DNA of 64,000 nt from Natranaeroarchaeum sulfidigenes (GTDB taxonomy: Archaea > Halobacteriota > Halobacteria > Halobacteriales > Natronoarchaeaceae): positions 992,001-1,056,000 of the forward strand of contig NZ_CP064786.1 of the NCBI RefSeq assembly GCF_017094485.1, written 5' to 3'. The position numbers were made by a program, and so were the translations under genes. The number at the start of each line of letters is the position of its first letter. Position 1 is the stretch's first letter. Positions 28,885 through 36,341 of the stretch are shown here, one piece after another. The notes under the pieces are model-generated. The model made no database searches, had not been told where the DNA came from, and saw nothing but the letters and a program-made list of their open reading frames with translations.

Positions 28885-28990
28885 CACGACTCCTGACGGG
28901 GCTGGCTCTGGTACTGCGTCCGAGAAACCAGTCCAGTCGGCGACGAACGAACACGTCTCGGCCGACGTCGCCCCCGAGCTGTTCTTGTAG
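28877..28990 (+). CDS. 37-codon open frame after the nirA remnant (possibly a truncated gene)
   Basis: It starts at an ATG that overlaps the end of the nirA remnant by 8 bases and encodes MTDTTPDGAGSGTASEKPVQ, ending in ADVAPELFL before TAG. The overlapping start suggests it was the next gene of a nitrite-reductase operon. It is short and low in complexity, and no family was recognised. It may be a start-only fragment of a longer gene or non-coding. Confidence 0.3.
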   Translation: MTDTTPDGAGSGTASEKPVQSATNEHVSADVAPELFL

Positions 28991-29057
28991 TTGCCCCGCA
29001 CCATCAATTCATTCGCCCAACAAGTTTATTTATTGCTGGTCGGTGTAGTGCTGCAAT

Positions 29058-30023
29058 ATGGACGAGGACGACAGGGCTACCGATCATCGTATCACACCCG
29101 AGGAAGACGGCGTTCATCATTCGTGGGACAACGATATTTCGCCTGTTTGTACGATCGAACCCGGTGACATCGTCGAGTTTTCGTGTCGTGATGCGACGAA
29201 CGGACAGATCGACGCCGACTCGACTGTCGCCGACCTCGCTGGGCTGGATATCGAACAGGTCCACGCCCTGACCGGTCCGGTGGCTATCGAGGGGGCTACC
29301 CCCGGTGACGTGCTGGCCGTCGAGATCCTCGACGTCTCTCATCAGGGCTGGGGATACACTCTCGTTCTGCCGGGGGAGTTCGAACACGGTTTGCTGGCCG
29401 AGGAGTTCCCCGAACCGACGCTCCATATCTGGGACCTCCACGATGGCGTCGCTCGGTTCAATGACGGTATCGAGGTACCGATCAGTCCGTTTCCGGGGAT
29501 CCTTGGCGTCGCACCGGCCGAGTCGGGATCGTTCGAGACGTTTCCCCCTCGTCCAACGGGCGGCAATATCGACATCAAACACCTCACTCCGGGGTCGACC
29601 GCGTACCTCCCTGTCGAAGTCGAGGACGCCTTGTTCAGCATCGGAGACTGTCACGCCGCACAGGGCGATGGCGAGGTCTGTGGGACTGGCATTGAAGCAC
29701 CGATGTCGGTTACCTGTCGATTCGACGTCGAGACCGGGCGATCGATCGACGCGCCACAGTTTGAGACCGACGGGCCGTTTACGCCGAGTGGGCGTGACGA
29801 ACGGATGTTCGGGACTACAGGTGTCGGCGACGACCTGTACACCGCGAGTGCAGACGCGGTTCGCGCGATGGTGGAGCATCTTCACGAAGAGCGGGGCCTC
29901 GCGCGCGAGCAGGCGTACGTACTCTGCTCTGCAGCCGTCGACCTGAAGATCAACCAGATCGTTAATGCACCGAACTGGACGGTCTCGGCGTACCTCCCGG
30001 AGCGAGTGTTCCGGGAAGAATGA
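29058..30023 (+). CDS. acetamidase/formamidase family protein
   Basis: 321 aa. It matches the FmdA/AmdA amidohydrolase family: an HHSWDNDISPVCTIEPGDIVEF start, LTGPVAIEGATPGDVLAVEI in the middle, and the metal-site stretch FSIGDCHAAQGDGEVCGTGIE (about residues 194-214). These enzymes release ammonia from formamide or short amides in the cytoplasm. Its place next to nitrate-assimilation genes fits a nitrogen-supply role (inference). A TATA-like AAGTTTATTTATTGC lies about 30 bases before the ATG. Confidence 0.9.
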   Translation: MDEDDRATDHRITPEEDGVHHSWDNDISPVCTIEPGDIVEFSCRDATNGQIDADSTVADLAGLDIEQVHALTGPVAIEGATPGDVLAVEILDVSHQGWGYTLVLPGEFEHGLLAEEFPEPTLHIWDLHDGVARFNDGIEVPISPFPGILGVAPAESGSFETFPPRPTGGNIDIKHLTPGSTAYLPVEVEDALFSIGDCHAAQGDGEVCGTGIEAPMSVTCRFDVETGRSIDAPQFETDGPFTPSGRDERMFGTTGVGDDLYTASADAVRAMVEHLHEERGLAREQAYVLCSAAVDLKINQIVNAPNWTVSAYLPERVFREE

Positions 30024-30159
30024 TCACAGAACCGCTCTGGCCAGAAGCTGTCGACAGCCCTCGCGGTCGACCGCCTTGCACCCCCGGTGAAACGCACTTG
30101 TACAGCGAACTCGTACCCCGATGTATCCGTAACCAAGGGCGGATGGCCAGGACGTTCGT

Positions 30160-31266
30160 ATGACTGACACGCCACAGAACGCGTCTTTCGATGACGCCGC
30201 GCTCCCTGCTGATCTCGCTCGCCGGGTGTTCTTCGCGAGCCCGGTCGGCCTCACAGTGATCGAACGGAGCGGCGAAGTCGTGTTCGCAAACGACCGCGCA
30301 ACGCAGATACTCAACACCACACGGGAGGAACTGGTCGGTCGGACCTATCATTCCCCGAAGTGGGACATATATCAGGGTGGTGTCCCCGTTTCGTCCGACA
30401 ACCACCCAGTTACGCGTGTGTTCGAGACAGGTGAGCCGGAATACGGCTACGAACAGCGGATCAAGCCCCCTGACGGGTCTCAGCGCTGGCTCACACATAA
30501 CGCGACCCCGCTGCTGGAGGATGGAGCGGTCGAGTACGTTGTCGTCGCGTTCGAGGACATCACGGAACTGAAACGTCGGGAGGAGCGGCTGAGCAGCCAG
30601 CATATGCAACGCGTCGAGTTCAGGGCCGACCGGTCGGCGGTACCGCGATCGCTCCGTGTCGAACACGGGGAACACCGGTTCGAGGTCGAATCCGTGGTCT
30701 CGCTACCCGACGGTGCGACGGTTCAGTACATGGGCACATCGGATCTGCCCGCAAGTGACTTCGTCACTGCCGTCGAGGAAGTGCCTCACTACGTCGACGT
30801 TCGTCTGCTCAGTACGATCGACGACTACAGTCGCATCGAGGCGCGTGCGGAGTCCGCGACGGTCGCGGAAGTCTTTCAGTCGCTCGGGGGACGCCCCCTC
30901 GACATCGTCGTGATGAAAGACGAGGTCCGATTTTCGGGTGTGCTTCCCGGAGATGTCGACTATCGACTGGCAGCGGACGGTATCGCGGAGTTTCACCCGG
31001 ACATCGAGCTCGTCTCGGAGGAACTCGTCTACTCGCCGCATCTGCTGTACGATATCGTCGAATCTGCTCTCACAGACCGCCAGCTTGCGACTCTCGATGC
31101 GGCGTACTTTAGTGGCTACTTCGACTCGCCACGAACCAGCACCGGAGGGGAACTTGCAGAGCGCTTCGGCGTCACCCGGCAGACGTTCAACCAACATCTC
31201 CGAAAAGCTCAACAGGTGGTCTTTCGACATCTGTTCGAGAAATCAGCCATTGACGACACTGACTAG
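30160..31266 (+). CDS. PAS-domain / bacterio-opsin-activator-type HTH regulator
   Basis: 368 aa. A PAS fold at about residues 15-135 (LARRVFFASPVGLTVIERSG; ILNTTREELVGRTY; ending VVAFEDITELKRREE) is the sensory part. A middle domain of about 150 residues matches the GAF/HTH-associated region of Bat-like proteins. The C-terminal HTH_10 domain follows: LTDRQLATLDAAYFSGYF, then ELAERFGVTRQTFNQHLRKAQ. It is a one-component transcription regulator; its signal and targets are unknown. It is followed 41 bases later by a HalOD1-type gene. Confidence 0.9.
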   Translation: MTDTPQNASFDDAALPADLARRVFFASPVGLTVIERSGEVVFANDRATQILNTTREELVGRTYHSPKWDIYQGGVPVSSDNHPVTRVFETGEPEYGYEQRIKPPDGSQRWLTHNATPLLEDGAVEYVVVAFEDITELKRREERLSSQHMQRVEFRADRSAVPRSLRVEHGEHRFEVESVVSLPDGATVQYMGTSDLPASDFVTAVEEVPHYVDVRLLSTIDDYSRIEARAESATVAEVFQSLGGRPLDIVVMKDEVRFSGVLPGDVDYRLAADGIAEFHPDIELVSEELVYSPHLLYDIVESALTDRQLATLDAAYFSGYFDSPRTSTGGELAERFGVTRQTFNQHLRKAQQVVFRHLFEKSAIDDTD

Positions 31267-31307
31267 TCAGTCTCTGTCCTTATCGGGATCGGCCTTGTAC
31301 CGGTTTC

Positions 31308-31631
31308 ATGAGTAACGACATGATTCGCTCAGAATCACAATCCACACCATCTGACGACTCTCTGAACCAGACGACCATATCGTTCGACGAGACTGACGAC
31401 CCGGCGAGTGAGATCGTTCTCAGTATCGTAGAGCACGTGGCCGACCTCACCGATGAGGACGTCACGGAGTTACCGCCCCTATACGACAGCGTCAACCCCG
31501 GTGCGCTGGCCGATCTGATGTCCACACCTCAGTCCGATGACCGCTCTGTCGACGTTTCATTCCGGTATCAGGGCTGTCGGGTTACAGTCTCAAGTGTCGG
31601 GGACGTTACGATAGAAGAGGAGTTACAATGA
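31308..31631 (+). CDS. HalOD1-type output domain protein
   Basis: 107 aa. After a 30-residue polar N-terminus, the pattern IVLSIVEHVADLTDEDVTELPPLYDSVNPGALADLM and the strand ending VDVSFRYQGCRVTVSSVGDVTI match the haloarchaeal HalOD1 output domain, often found alone or with sensory regulators. It likely works with the PAS/HTH_10 regulator just upstream on the same strand. The mechanism is unknown. Confidence 0.82.
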   Translation: MSNDMIRSESQSTPSDDSLNQTTISFDETDDPASEIVLSIVEHVADLTDEDVTELPPLYDSVNPGALADLMSTPQSDDRSVDVSFRYQGCRVTVSSVGDVTIEEELQ

Positions 31632-31783
31632 ATCATGACCTGGCCCTCGAATATCACCGCTCCGAGGACGTGCATCGCACACACTGATCGCGAACGAAGT
31701 GGCCCGTAGTGCGGTTCATCACCCGATTCGCAGGTGATCGCTTCGGATCCAGTTAGGAGCAGTCGAGACGTAGGTCTGCGTAC

Positions 31784-31798
31784 ACAATGTAACATTGT
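31784..31798. promoter_or_regulatory. 15-bp inverted repeat ACAATGT-A-ACATTGT (copy 1)
   Basis: A perfect 7-1-7 inverted repeat about 35 bases before the truncated repressor gene at 31833. The same 15 bases and about 40 bases of similar flank recur at 62186-62200. It is a candidate operator; the protein that binds it is unknown. Confidence 0.5.
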
Positions 31799-31832
31799 GA
31801 CATTATTTACAAAATCACAGTATCCTATCGTT

Positions 31833-32045
31833 ATGCCGGCAAGTATCTACACTTCGCGACGGCTCCAGAAACTCAGCGAGCGTGGGCTCGTGAAGCCGCT
31901 GGGGAACGGCGTGTACGTGATCACCGAGCTGGGCGAGGGCTACCTCGACGGCGAGATCTCGACCTACGAGGACGAACCCGACGAGATCCGGGAGAACGGC
32001 GGGGAAGAGAACAACGACGGCGTTCCGTCGCCGTGGGGTATCTGA
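31833..32045 (+). pseudogene. N-terminally truncated PhiH1-repressor-like winged-helix protein
   Basis: 70 aa from the ATG at 31833. It begins inside the DNA-binding fold: IYTSRRLQKLSERGLVKPLGNGVYVIT corresponds to the recognition helix and wing of PhiH1-like repressors, followed by LGEGYLDGEI. The usual first about 35 residues (W-M-x-x-x-D-x-x-I-L-E-F-L type) are missing. Its 5' end coincides with the left copy of the 19-bp direct repeat (31836-31854). It ends just before an intact paralogue. It may be expressed but cannot have a full wHTH; upstream codons in frame have no family content. Confidence 0.6.
31836..31854 (+). repeat. 19-bp direct repeat, left copy (possible att site)
   Basis: CCGGCAAGTATCTACACTT, exact match to 38178-38196. 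It lies at the left edge of the accessory region and at the truncation point of a repressor gene. The bases on either side differ between copies. Confidence 0.5.
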
Positions 32046-32318
32046 ATGAACCGACAGAGCGCCTCCTGGATGAAACGCGAGGACGAACGGATCCTCGAAT
32101 TTCTCGCGACCGAGGACATGGCCCCGGCGTCACTGATCGCAAACGAGGTCTTTCGGACGGTCTCGCCGGGCCACGTCAGCGAGCGACTGGCGAAGCTCGA
32201 ACACGCCGGGCTGGTCCACCGCGCCGGAATGGATTCGTTCGATCTCACGTCCGAAGGCGAGCGGTATCTCGACGGCGACCTCGACGCCGAGTACCAGCCA
32301 CGCCCGCGCCGGGTGTAA
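32046..32318 (+). CDS. PhiH1-repressor-like winged-helix regulator
   Basis: 90 aa. The complete fold is visible: SWMKREDERILEFLA (helix 1), APASLIANEVF, then VSERLAKLEHAGLVHRAG (recognition helix region) and the wing SFDLTSEGERYLDGDL. Such small repressors are frequent in haloviruses and integrated elements. The gene starts one base after the stop of the truncated paralogue, so the pair look like a tandem duplication of which only this copy is whole. Confidence 0.83.
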   Translation: MNRQSASWMKREDERILEFLATEDMAPASLIANEVFRTVSPGHVSERLAKLEHAGLVHRAGMDSFDLTSEGERYLDGDLDAEYQPRPRRV

Positions 32319-32356
32319 GCGTCGGTACGTGGGCTGGGAGAGAGAAAGAGAGCGCG

Positions 32357-32857
32357 TTATCGATCTTCGACTTCGTACTCGAACAGCGTCGCTGACGTGT
32401 CGGTGTCGGCGCTGTTCCAGATCACACTGATCTCGGTGCCAGGGTCTAACTGTTCTTCATCGCTTTCGTTGTCGAAATTCGCGTTATCATCGGCGATGAA
32501 CCCGCCGTTGTCCGCGGCGATATAGAGCGAACTCTGTGACCGAAGCCCCTCGTCGGAGTCCGACCAGTCGGCACCCGTTTCGCTGACGGTCTCACCGTCA
32601 ACGACGACCGAGATCGTGTCGAGGTCCTCGATCGTGTTCCCACTCATGTGGTACACGCGGACGAACTGATCGTGGTCCCCACCGTACTGTTCGGCATCAA
32701 AGCGCACGTCGGGTGATTCCTCAACGTCGCCCGCGCTCTGGTACAGGTCGATCGCGAAGATGCCGAGTACAGAGGCGAGGATTACGACTATCGCAACTAG
32801 TAGGATTGTTCCGATGACCGATGATTGAGCACAGTCATCTGAGAAAAAGTGTGACAT
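32357..32857 (-). CDS. type IV pilin (archaeal PilA-like)
   Basis: 166 aa. An N-terminal class III signal with a short charged leader (DDCAQSSVIG) is followed by a 25-residue hydrophobic H-domain (TILLVAIVVILASVLGIFAI) for pilus assembly after prepilin-peptidase cleavage. The remainder is an acidic beta-rich head. It diverges from the two neighbouring pilins in both H-domain and head, and its codons are more GC-rich. It is last in a run of three minus-strand pilin genes. Confidence 0.82.
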   Translation of the reverse strand: MSHFFSDDCAQSSVIGTILLVAIVVILASVLGIFAIDLYQSAGDVEESPDVRFDAEQYGGDHDQFVRVYHMSGNTIEDLDTISVVVDGETVSETGADWSDSDEGLRSQSSLYIAADNGGFIADDNANFDNESDEEQLDPGTEISVIWNSADTDTSATLFEYEVEDR

Positions 32858-32889
32858 AATTGGCCGTATGGGAATGGTCAGAGCCCAGT

Positions 32890-33474
32890 CTAATTGACTT
32901 CGTAATCGAACAACACTGATGAATCCCCGCCATCGTCTGACGTCCAGACTACACGTATCGTCTCACCTGATGACAACTCTGTAGCCTCGCTGGGAGAGGT
33001 AATTGAGTCTGCATCGTCATCGTACTGTACAGAGTCTCCCTCTTCTACAGGACCTGCTGAGGGATCATTATCATATAGTACGACAGTAGCGGTACTTCCG
33101 GCGGATATTTCTCCACTAGACCACAGTGCTTCTACACTGTCATCTGTTTCGGGGTCCCCACTAGGCTCAACGCCCCAAGCGGGGTTGCCATCTATTGTGA
33201 TATCAATGTTTGAACTATCAATCGATTGTCCAGATTGGTGTTCAACTTCAACTACAGACAGGGAGGCAAAAGTTGTGTCATCATCATGTGAGAAGTCCTC
33301 TGTCGTTTGCGAGGCATCCCAACTAGCTTGTGGAACCGTTTGCTGTTCATCACCGATACCAATGACAAACGCACCAATTACAGCCGCGAGAATAACCGTT
33401 ATCGCGACCATAAGGATGACACCGATAACCGGAGAAACAGCATTTTCATCAGAGTAAATATCACTGATGTTCAT
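32890..33474 (-). CDS. type IV pilin, AT-rich paralogue
   Basis: 194 aa. It has the canonical haloarchaeal pilin H-domain (AVSPVIGVILMVAITVILAA) at residues about 12-31. The ending ETIRVVWTSDDGGDSS is shared with the next pilin, which supports duplication. The middle of the head is different and encoded with unusually AT-rich codons (for example AGT, ACA, TCT and TTA-type choices), unlike the window average; this suggests import or recombination of the surface-exposed part. It abuts the upstream pilin gene with no spacing. Confidence 0.87.
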   Translation of the reverse strand: MNISDIYSDENAVSPVIGVILMVAITVILAAVIGAFVIGIGDEQQTVPQASWDASQTTEDFSHDDDTTFASLSVVEVEHQSGQSIDSSNIDITIDGNPAWGVEPSGDPETDDSVEALWSSGEISAGSTATVVLYDNDPSAGPVEEGDSVQYDDDADSITSPSEATELSSGETIRVVWTSDDGGDSSVLFDYEVN

Positions 33475-33933
33475 TTATCGAACCTCAAAGTCGTATAGAA
33501 TAGAGGAGTCTCCTCCATCGTCAGACGTCCAGACGACACGGATGGTCTCATCTCCATCAAAGTCATCATCGTCATCAGTTATTGTATAAGTTGATCCTGC
33601 AGATATTGGATCACCGAATGAGTCTGTGGTAACATCCTCAAAGTCGTCCGCTGATTCCCCGTCTACAGTCACATCGACGTTATCTTCTGGAATTGACTCT
33701 CCACTCTCATGCGAGATGTCAATCACTACGTCGTCAGCGTCATCTGCTGTATTCTCTTGACTACTAGAGAAACTTGCCTGGGGAACTGTCTCTTGATCGC
33801 CACCAATACCAATCACGAACGCCCCAATCACAGCCGCGAGAATCACCGTTATCGCGACCATTAGGATGACGCCGATAACCGGCGAAACCGCGCGTTCGTC
33901 GCCGTCCGTTTCGAATACGTTTTTCAGATCCAT
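33475..33933 (-). CDS. type IV pilin
   Basis: 152 aa. A short acidic leader (DLKNVFETDGDER) is followed by the conserved H-domain AVSPVIGVILMVAITVILAA. The head is very acidic and ends with the same ETIRVVWTSDDGGDSS motif as its neighbour. It is the first gene of the three-pilin run, and its promoter lies in the 220 bases shared with the divergent regulator at 34157. The pili would serve adhesion; which pilus machinery uses them cannot be seen here, as no pilB/pilC genes are in the window. Confidence 0.88.
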   Translation of the reverse strand: MDLKNVFETDGDERAVSPVIGVILMVAITVILAAVIGAFVIGIGGDQETVPQASFSSSQENTADDADDVVIDISHESGESIPEDNVDVTVDGESADDFEDVTTDSFGDPISAGSTYTITDDDDDFDGDETIRVVWTSDDGGDSSILYDFEVR

Positions 33934-34119
33934 AGTTTTCTTTGTTGTTTGCGCCGATATTCGGCCAAAGGATTAATATCGAACACCGGAGAGGTGTACG
34001 ATGAGGCAAGGGGGCATTGAACCACTCCTCCTCGCCTTGTCCTTCCGCGTAGTATCGGCGTTACCTTTGGCAATACATTAATCCCTAATAAAGCTTGAGC
34101 CAAATATGATGAACTGTTA

Positions 34120-34140
34120 CGTAATTAACACCTAATTACG
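34120..34140. promoter_or_regulatory. perfect 8-5-8 inverted repeat before the LAGLIDADG-like regulator
   Basis: CGTAATTA and TAATTACG arms separated by ACACC. It ends 16 bases before the ATG at 34157, and a further half-like CGTAATAA follows at 34148. This places it on the core promoter, where the regulator itself or another protein could repress. It is also in the region divergent to the pilin genes. Confidence 0.55.
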
Positions 34141-34156
34141 ATGTACCCGTAATAAA

Positions 34157-34957
34157 ATGACAACTACGCTCTCCCCGAAATCGCTCGCCCGTACCTACGA
34201 CGTTCGGAACCGAGCAGATGGCTGGGACGCCGTCGAGGACTACCAGCGATATCTCGAAGTCGCAGCCCAACATCCAGACAGTGGCTCCAGCGCGCTCTCG
34301 TCGAAACTAGAGATGCCGCGCGGCCGGATTCGCTCGTGGGAAAACGGCTCGAAGCCCGATCCCGCCCGCGCCGTCGAGGTCGCCGAAGAACGCGACTGGT
34401 TCGGCGGCCCCGACACCGACGAGTTCGCGGCGCTGAACCAGCTCGTCGCGTGGATCTTCAGCGGCGGGTCGATCAACGAGCGGGATCACTCGCCGTATTT
34501 CGCGCTGGGTCGGGACGGCGACGCCGAGCGAGTGACCGACGCGCTGGACCAGCTGGGGCTCGACTGGCGACGCGAGCGTGACGATCAGCCCGATCGGGCG
34601 ACCGAGATCGTCCCCACGGAGCACGCCTCAATACTCGGGCGGGCGCTGTCGGTCCTCGGCGCACCGGTCGGCGACAAGAACGACCGCGCCGAGATCTCCC
34701 TGCCGGAGTATCTCGACGACGCCCCAGACGAGATCAGGGCGGACTTCGTCGACGTGTACCTCCGGAACCGGGCCCAAAGTCACGACGACAAGGGAACGCT
34801 GACACTCCGGGAAGAACGCGCCGATCGCTACCTCCAGGAACTCGCGGCGCTCATCGAGGACGTGGCCGGAGAGTCGGTGACGGTCTCGGACAAGAATGTG
34901 ATCGTTTCGGCTGCGGCGGCCAACGCGCTGTACGGGAAGATTGATCGGCCATTCTGA
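34157..34957 (+). CDS. HTH plus degenerate LAGLIDADG-fold regulator (putative)
   Basis: 266 aa. Residues about 45-64 look like a helix-turn-helix (SALSSKLEMPRGRIRSWENG). From about 91 the protein resembles a homing-endonuclease fold: ALNQLVAWIFSGGSI aligns with a LAGLIDADG helix but lacks the catalytic acidic residue. LSVLGAPVGDKNDRAEISLP and YLDDAPDEIRADFVDVYLRN follow the pattern of the second repeat, again without the acid. I infer a domesticated, nuclease-dead DNA-binding protein, by analogy with WhiA. It is divergent from three pilins and about 800 bases before an integrase. Its ATG is 16 bases after an inverted repeat. Confidence 0.6.
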   Translation: MTTTLSPKSLARTYDVRNRADGWDAVEDYQRYLEVAAQHPDSGSSALSSKLEMPRGRIRSWENGSKPDPARAVEVAEERDWFGGPDTDEFAALNQLVAWIFSGGSINERDHSPYFALGRDGDAERVTDALDQLGLDWRRERDDQPDRATEIVPTEHASILGRALSVLGAPVGDKNDRAEISLPEYLDDAPDEIRADFVDVYLRNRAQSHDDKGTLTLREERADRYLQELAALIEDVAGESVTVSDKNVIVSAAAANALYGKIDRPF

Positions 34958-34958
34958 G

Positions 34959-34986
34959 GTGTCCGGACATCTGGAGAAAGTCGGAC
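34959..34986 (+). repeat. imperfect 28-bp direct repeat, copy A
   Basis: Shares 23 of 28 positions with 35641-35668, including the exact block GGAGAAAGTCGGAC. The two copies flank the AT-rich gene at 35088-35546, which may have been inserted between the regulator and the recombinase. Confidence 0.4.
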
Positions 34987-35087
34987 TTTGTAGATCGGCC
35001 CTTACAGATTGTAGAGTAAGATTCTAAAATAGTCTGTAGGTGTTACAAAGCCTCGGCATGTGCCAATTGAATAAATAAATCAGCTAT

Positions 35088-35546
35088 TCATTCGCCCCCT
35101 GCTATCACTTTTGATACTTGCTGCCCCAAGTGCTCTGCGTCCTCTGGTATTTGTATCTGTGTGTTTGATTGCTTAGTCACAATTTCAATCTTAGTTGATT
35201 CATCACCACCAAGTAGGATTATTGCGATCCCGACCAATCCCGCAATTCCAGCAATCAAACCAGGTAATCCCAAACTCCATCCAATAATTCCAACAGCAAT
35301 TATACCAAGTCCAAAGGTTACAACCTCTTCATTCTCTCTAGATGTTTTAACTTTTGATCCCACGACATGCTCTCCAGATATGTTGACTGAATCCACCGAT
35401 TTATTATTCTCGACTGTAGATATTGTGAGTACACGTTCATCAGTGACGACGTACGACTCGTTGTTATCTGCATATTTTCCGCGTACTGTTTCACCATCGG
35501 TAAGATAATCATCTAAGATTTCTTGATGATCATCTGGCAATCCCAT
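35088..35546 (-). CDS. AT-rich PH-like membrane protein, hypothetical
   Basis: 152 aa. The N-terminal part has a PH/GRAM-like strand pattern (YVVTDERVLTISTVEN), followed by a hydrophobic pair of helices (about residues 77-115, Gly/Ile-rich) and a short C-terminal strand region. Codons are far more AT-rich than in neighbouring chromosomal genes, so recent acquisition is likely. It is opposite in direction to its neighbours and flanked by an imperfect 28-bp direct repeat. No function can be assigned. Confidence 0.6.
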   Translation of the reverse strand: MGLPDDHQEILDDYLTDGETVRGKYADNNESYVVTDERVLTISTVENNKSVDSVNISGEHVVGSKVKTSRENEEVVTFGLGIIAVGIIGWSLGLPGLIAGIAGLVGIAIILLGGDESTKIEIVTKQSNTQIQIPEDAEHLGQQVSKVIAGGE

Positions 35547-35640
35547 GGCTATTATCCATAGTTAATAGTTGATAGTCCTACCGTTTCAATGTATATGAAT
35601 GAAGTAGTAAAACAAATATAAGAACTGGCCACCAAAAACA

Positions 35641-35668
35641 GCGTCCGGAAAGTAGGAGAAAGTCGGAC
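35641..35668 (+). repeat. imperfect 28-bp direct repeat, copy B
   Basis: Partner of 34959-34986, located 85 bases before the recombinase gene. It could be a recombinase arm-type site or a scar of insertion. Confidence 0.4.
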
Positions 35669-35752
35669 GGATCCCGCCCCGATCACGCCGGGTACCCCAC
35701 CAAAAACGACATTACCCCCCGCGTTGCCGTCCGGGTTACAGGTTACTCGGAC

Positions 35753-36340
35753 ATGAATCTCAAAGCCCACGCCCAACGCGACGACATGAAGGTCTGGCTC
35801 AGCCAGTCCGAAGTGAACCAACTGATCGACCAGGCGGAGGGCACCCAGCAGCGGATCGCCTTCTCGCTCGGGGCTCGCTGCGGACTCCGCTCTCACGAGG
35901 TCCTCGATGCTGCCCCGGAGCACGTCGTCGACACTGACGCCGGAACGATGCTGCGGGTCTGGCACGGGAAAGGCGACCAGTACCGCGAAACGCCAGTCCC
36001 GCGAGATCTCGCGACGACCATCCGCACGATCGACGACGTGCGCGACCAGAGCGCCAGCTCGTCGCTGCTGGACATCACGTCGACGCGCTCACTTCGGCGC
36101 TGGATTCAGAACGCCGCCGATCGCCTCCAGGACGAAACCGGTGACGAGGGGTGGAACCATCTCGGCTTTCACGATCTCCGGCGGACCTGGGCGACAGCGC
36201 TCGCCAGCGCCGACGTCGACGCCCTACTGGTCTGCGACTGGGGCGGCTGGAACGATCTGGAGACGTTTCTGGAGCACTATCGCGGGACGTACTCGCCGGA
36301 GGCCCAACAGCGAGAACGAGGAAAGGTCGGCTGGCTGTGA
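35753..36340 (+). CDS. compact tyrosine recombinase / integrase
   Basis: 195 aa catalytic domain of the XerC/D-phage integrase family. Catalytic residues are visible in order: R46 (GLRSHE), K73 (HGKGDQYRET), H140 and R143 (HDLRRTW), W163 in the place of the second His (CDWGGW), and nucleophile Y176 (EHYRGTY). The usual N-terminal SAM-like core-binding domain is missing; such single-domain integrases exist in haloarchaea. The GC-rich coding resembles the chromosome. It presumably acts at sites near the island, possibly the 19-bp or 28-bp repeats described here (inference). Confidence 0.88.
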   Translation: MNLKAHAQRDDMKVWLSQSEVNQLIDQAEGTQQRIAFSLGARCGLRSHEVLDAAPEHVVDTDAGTMLRVWHGKGDQYRETPVPRDLATTIRTIDDVRDQSASSSLLDITSTRSLRRWIQNAADRLQDETGDEGWNHLGFHDLRRTWATALASADVDALLVCDWGGWNDLETFLEHYRGTYSPEAQQRERGKVGWL

Positions 36341-36341
36341 T

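Noticed and set aside
28357-29007. 216-codon minus-strand frame over the nitrite-reductase remnant
   Set aside because: It is antisense to clear nirA-type codons and has no domain content of its own.
33985-34060. Possible tRNA-like or structured RNA in the pilin upstream region
   Set aside because: The GGGGGCATTGAACCAC stretch does not fold into a cloverleaf and no stems of useful length were found.
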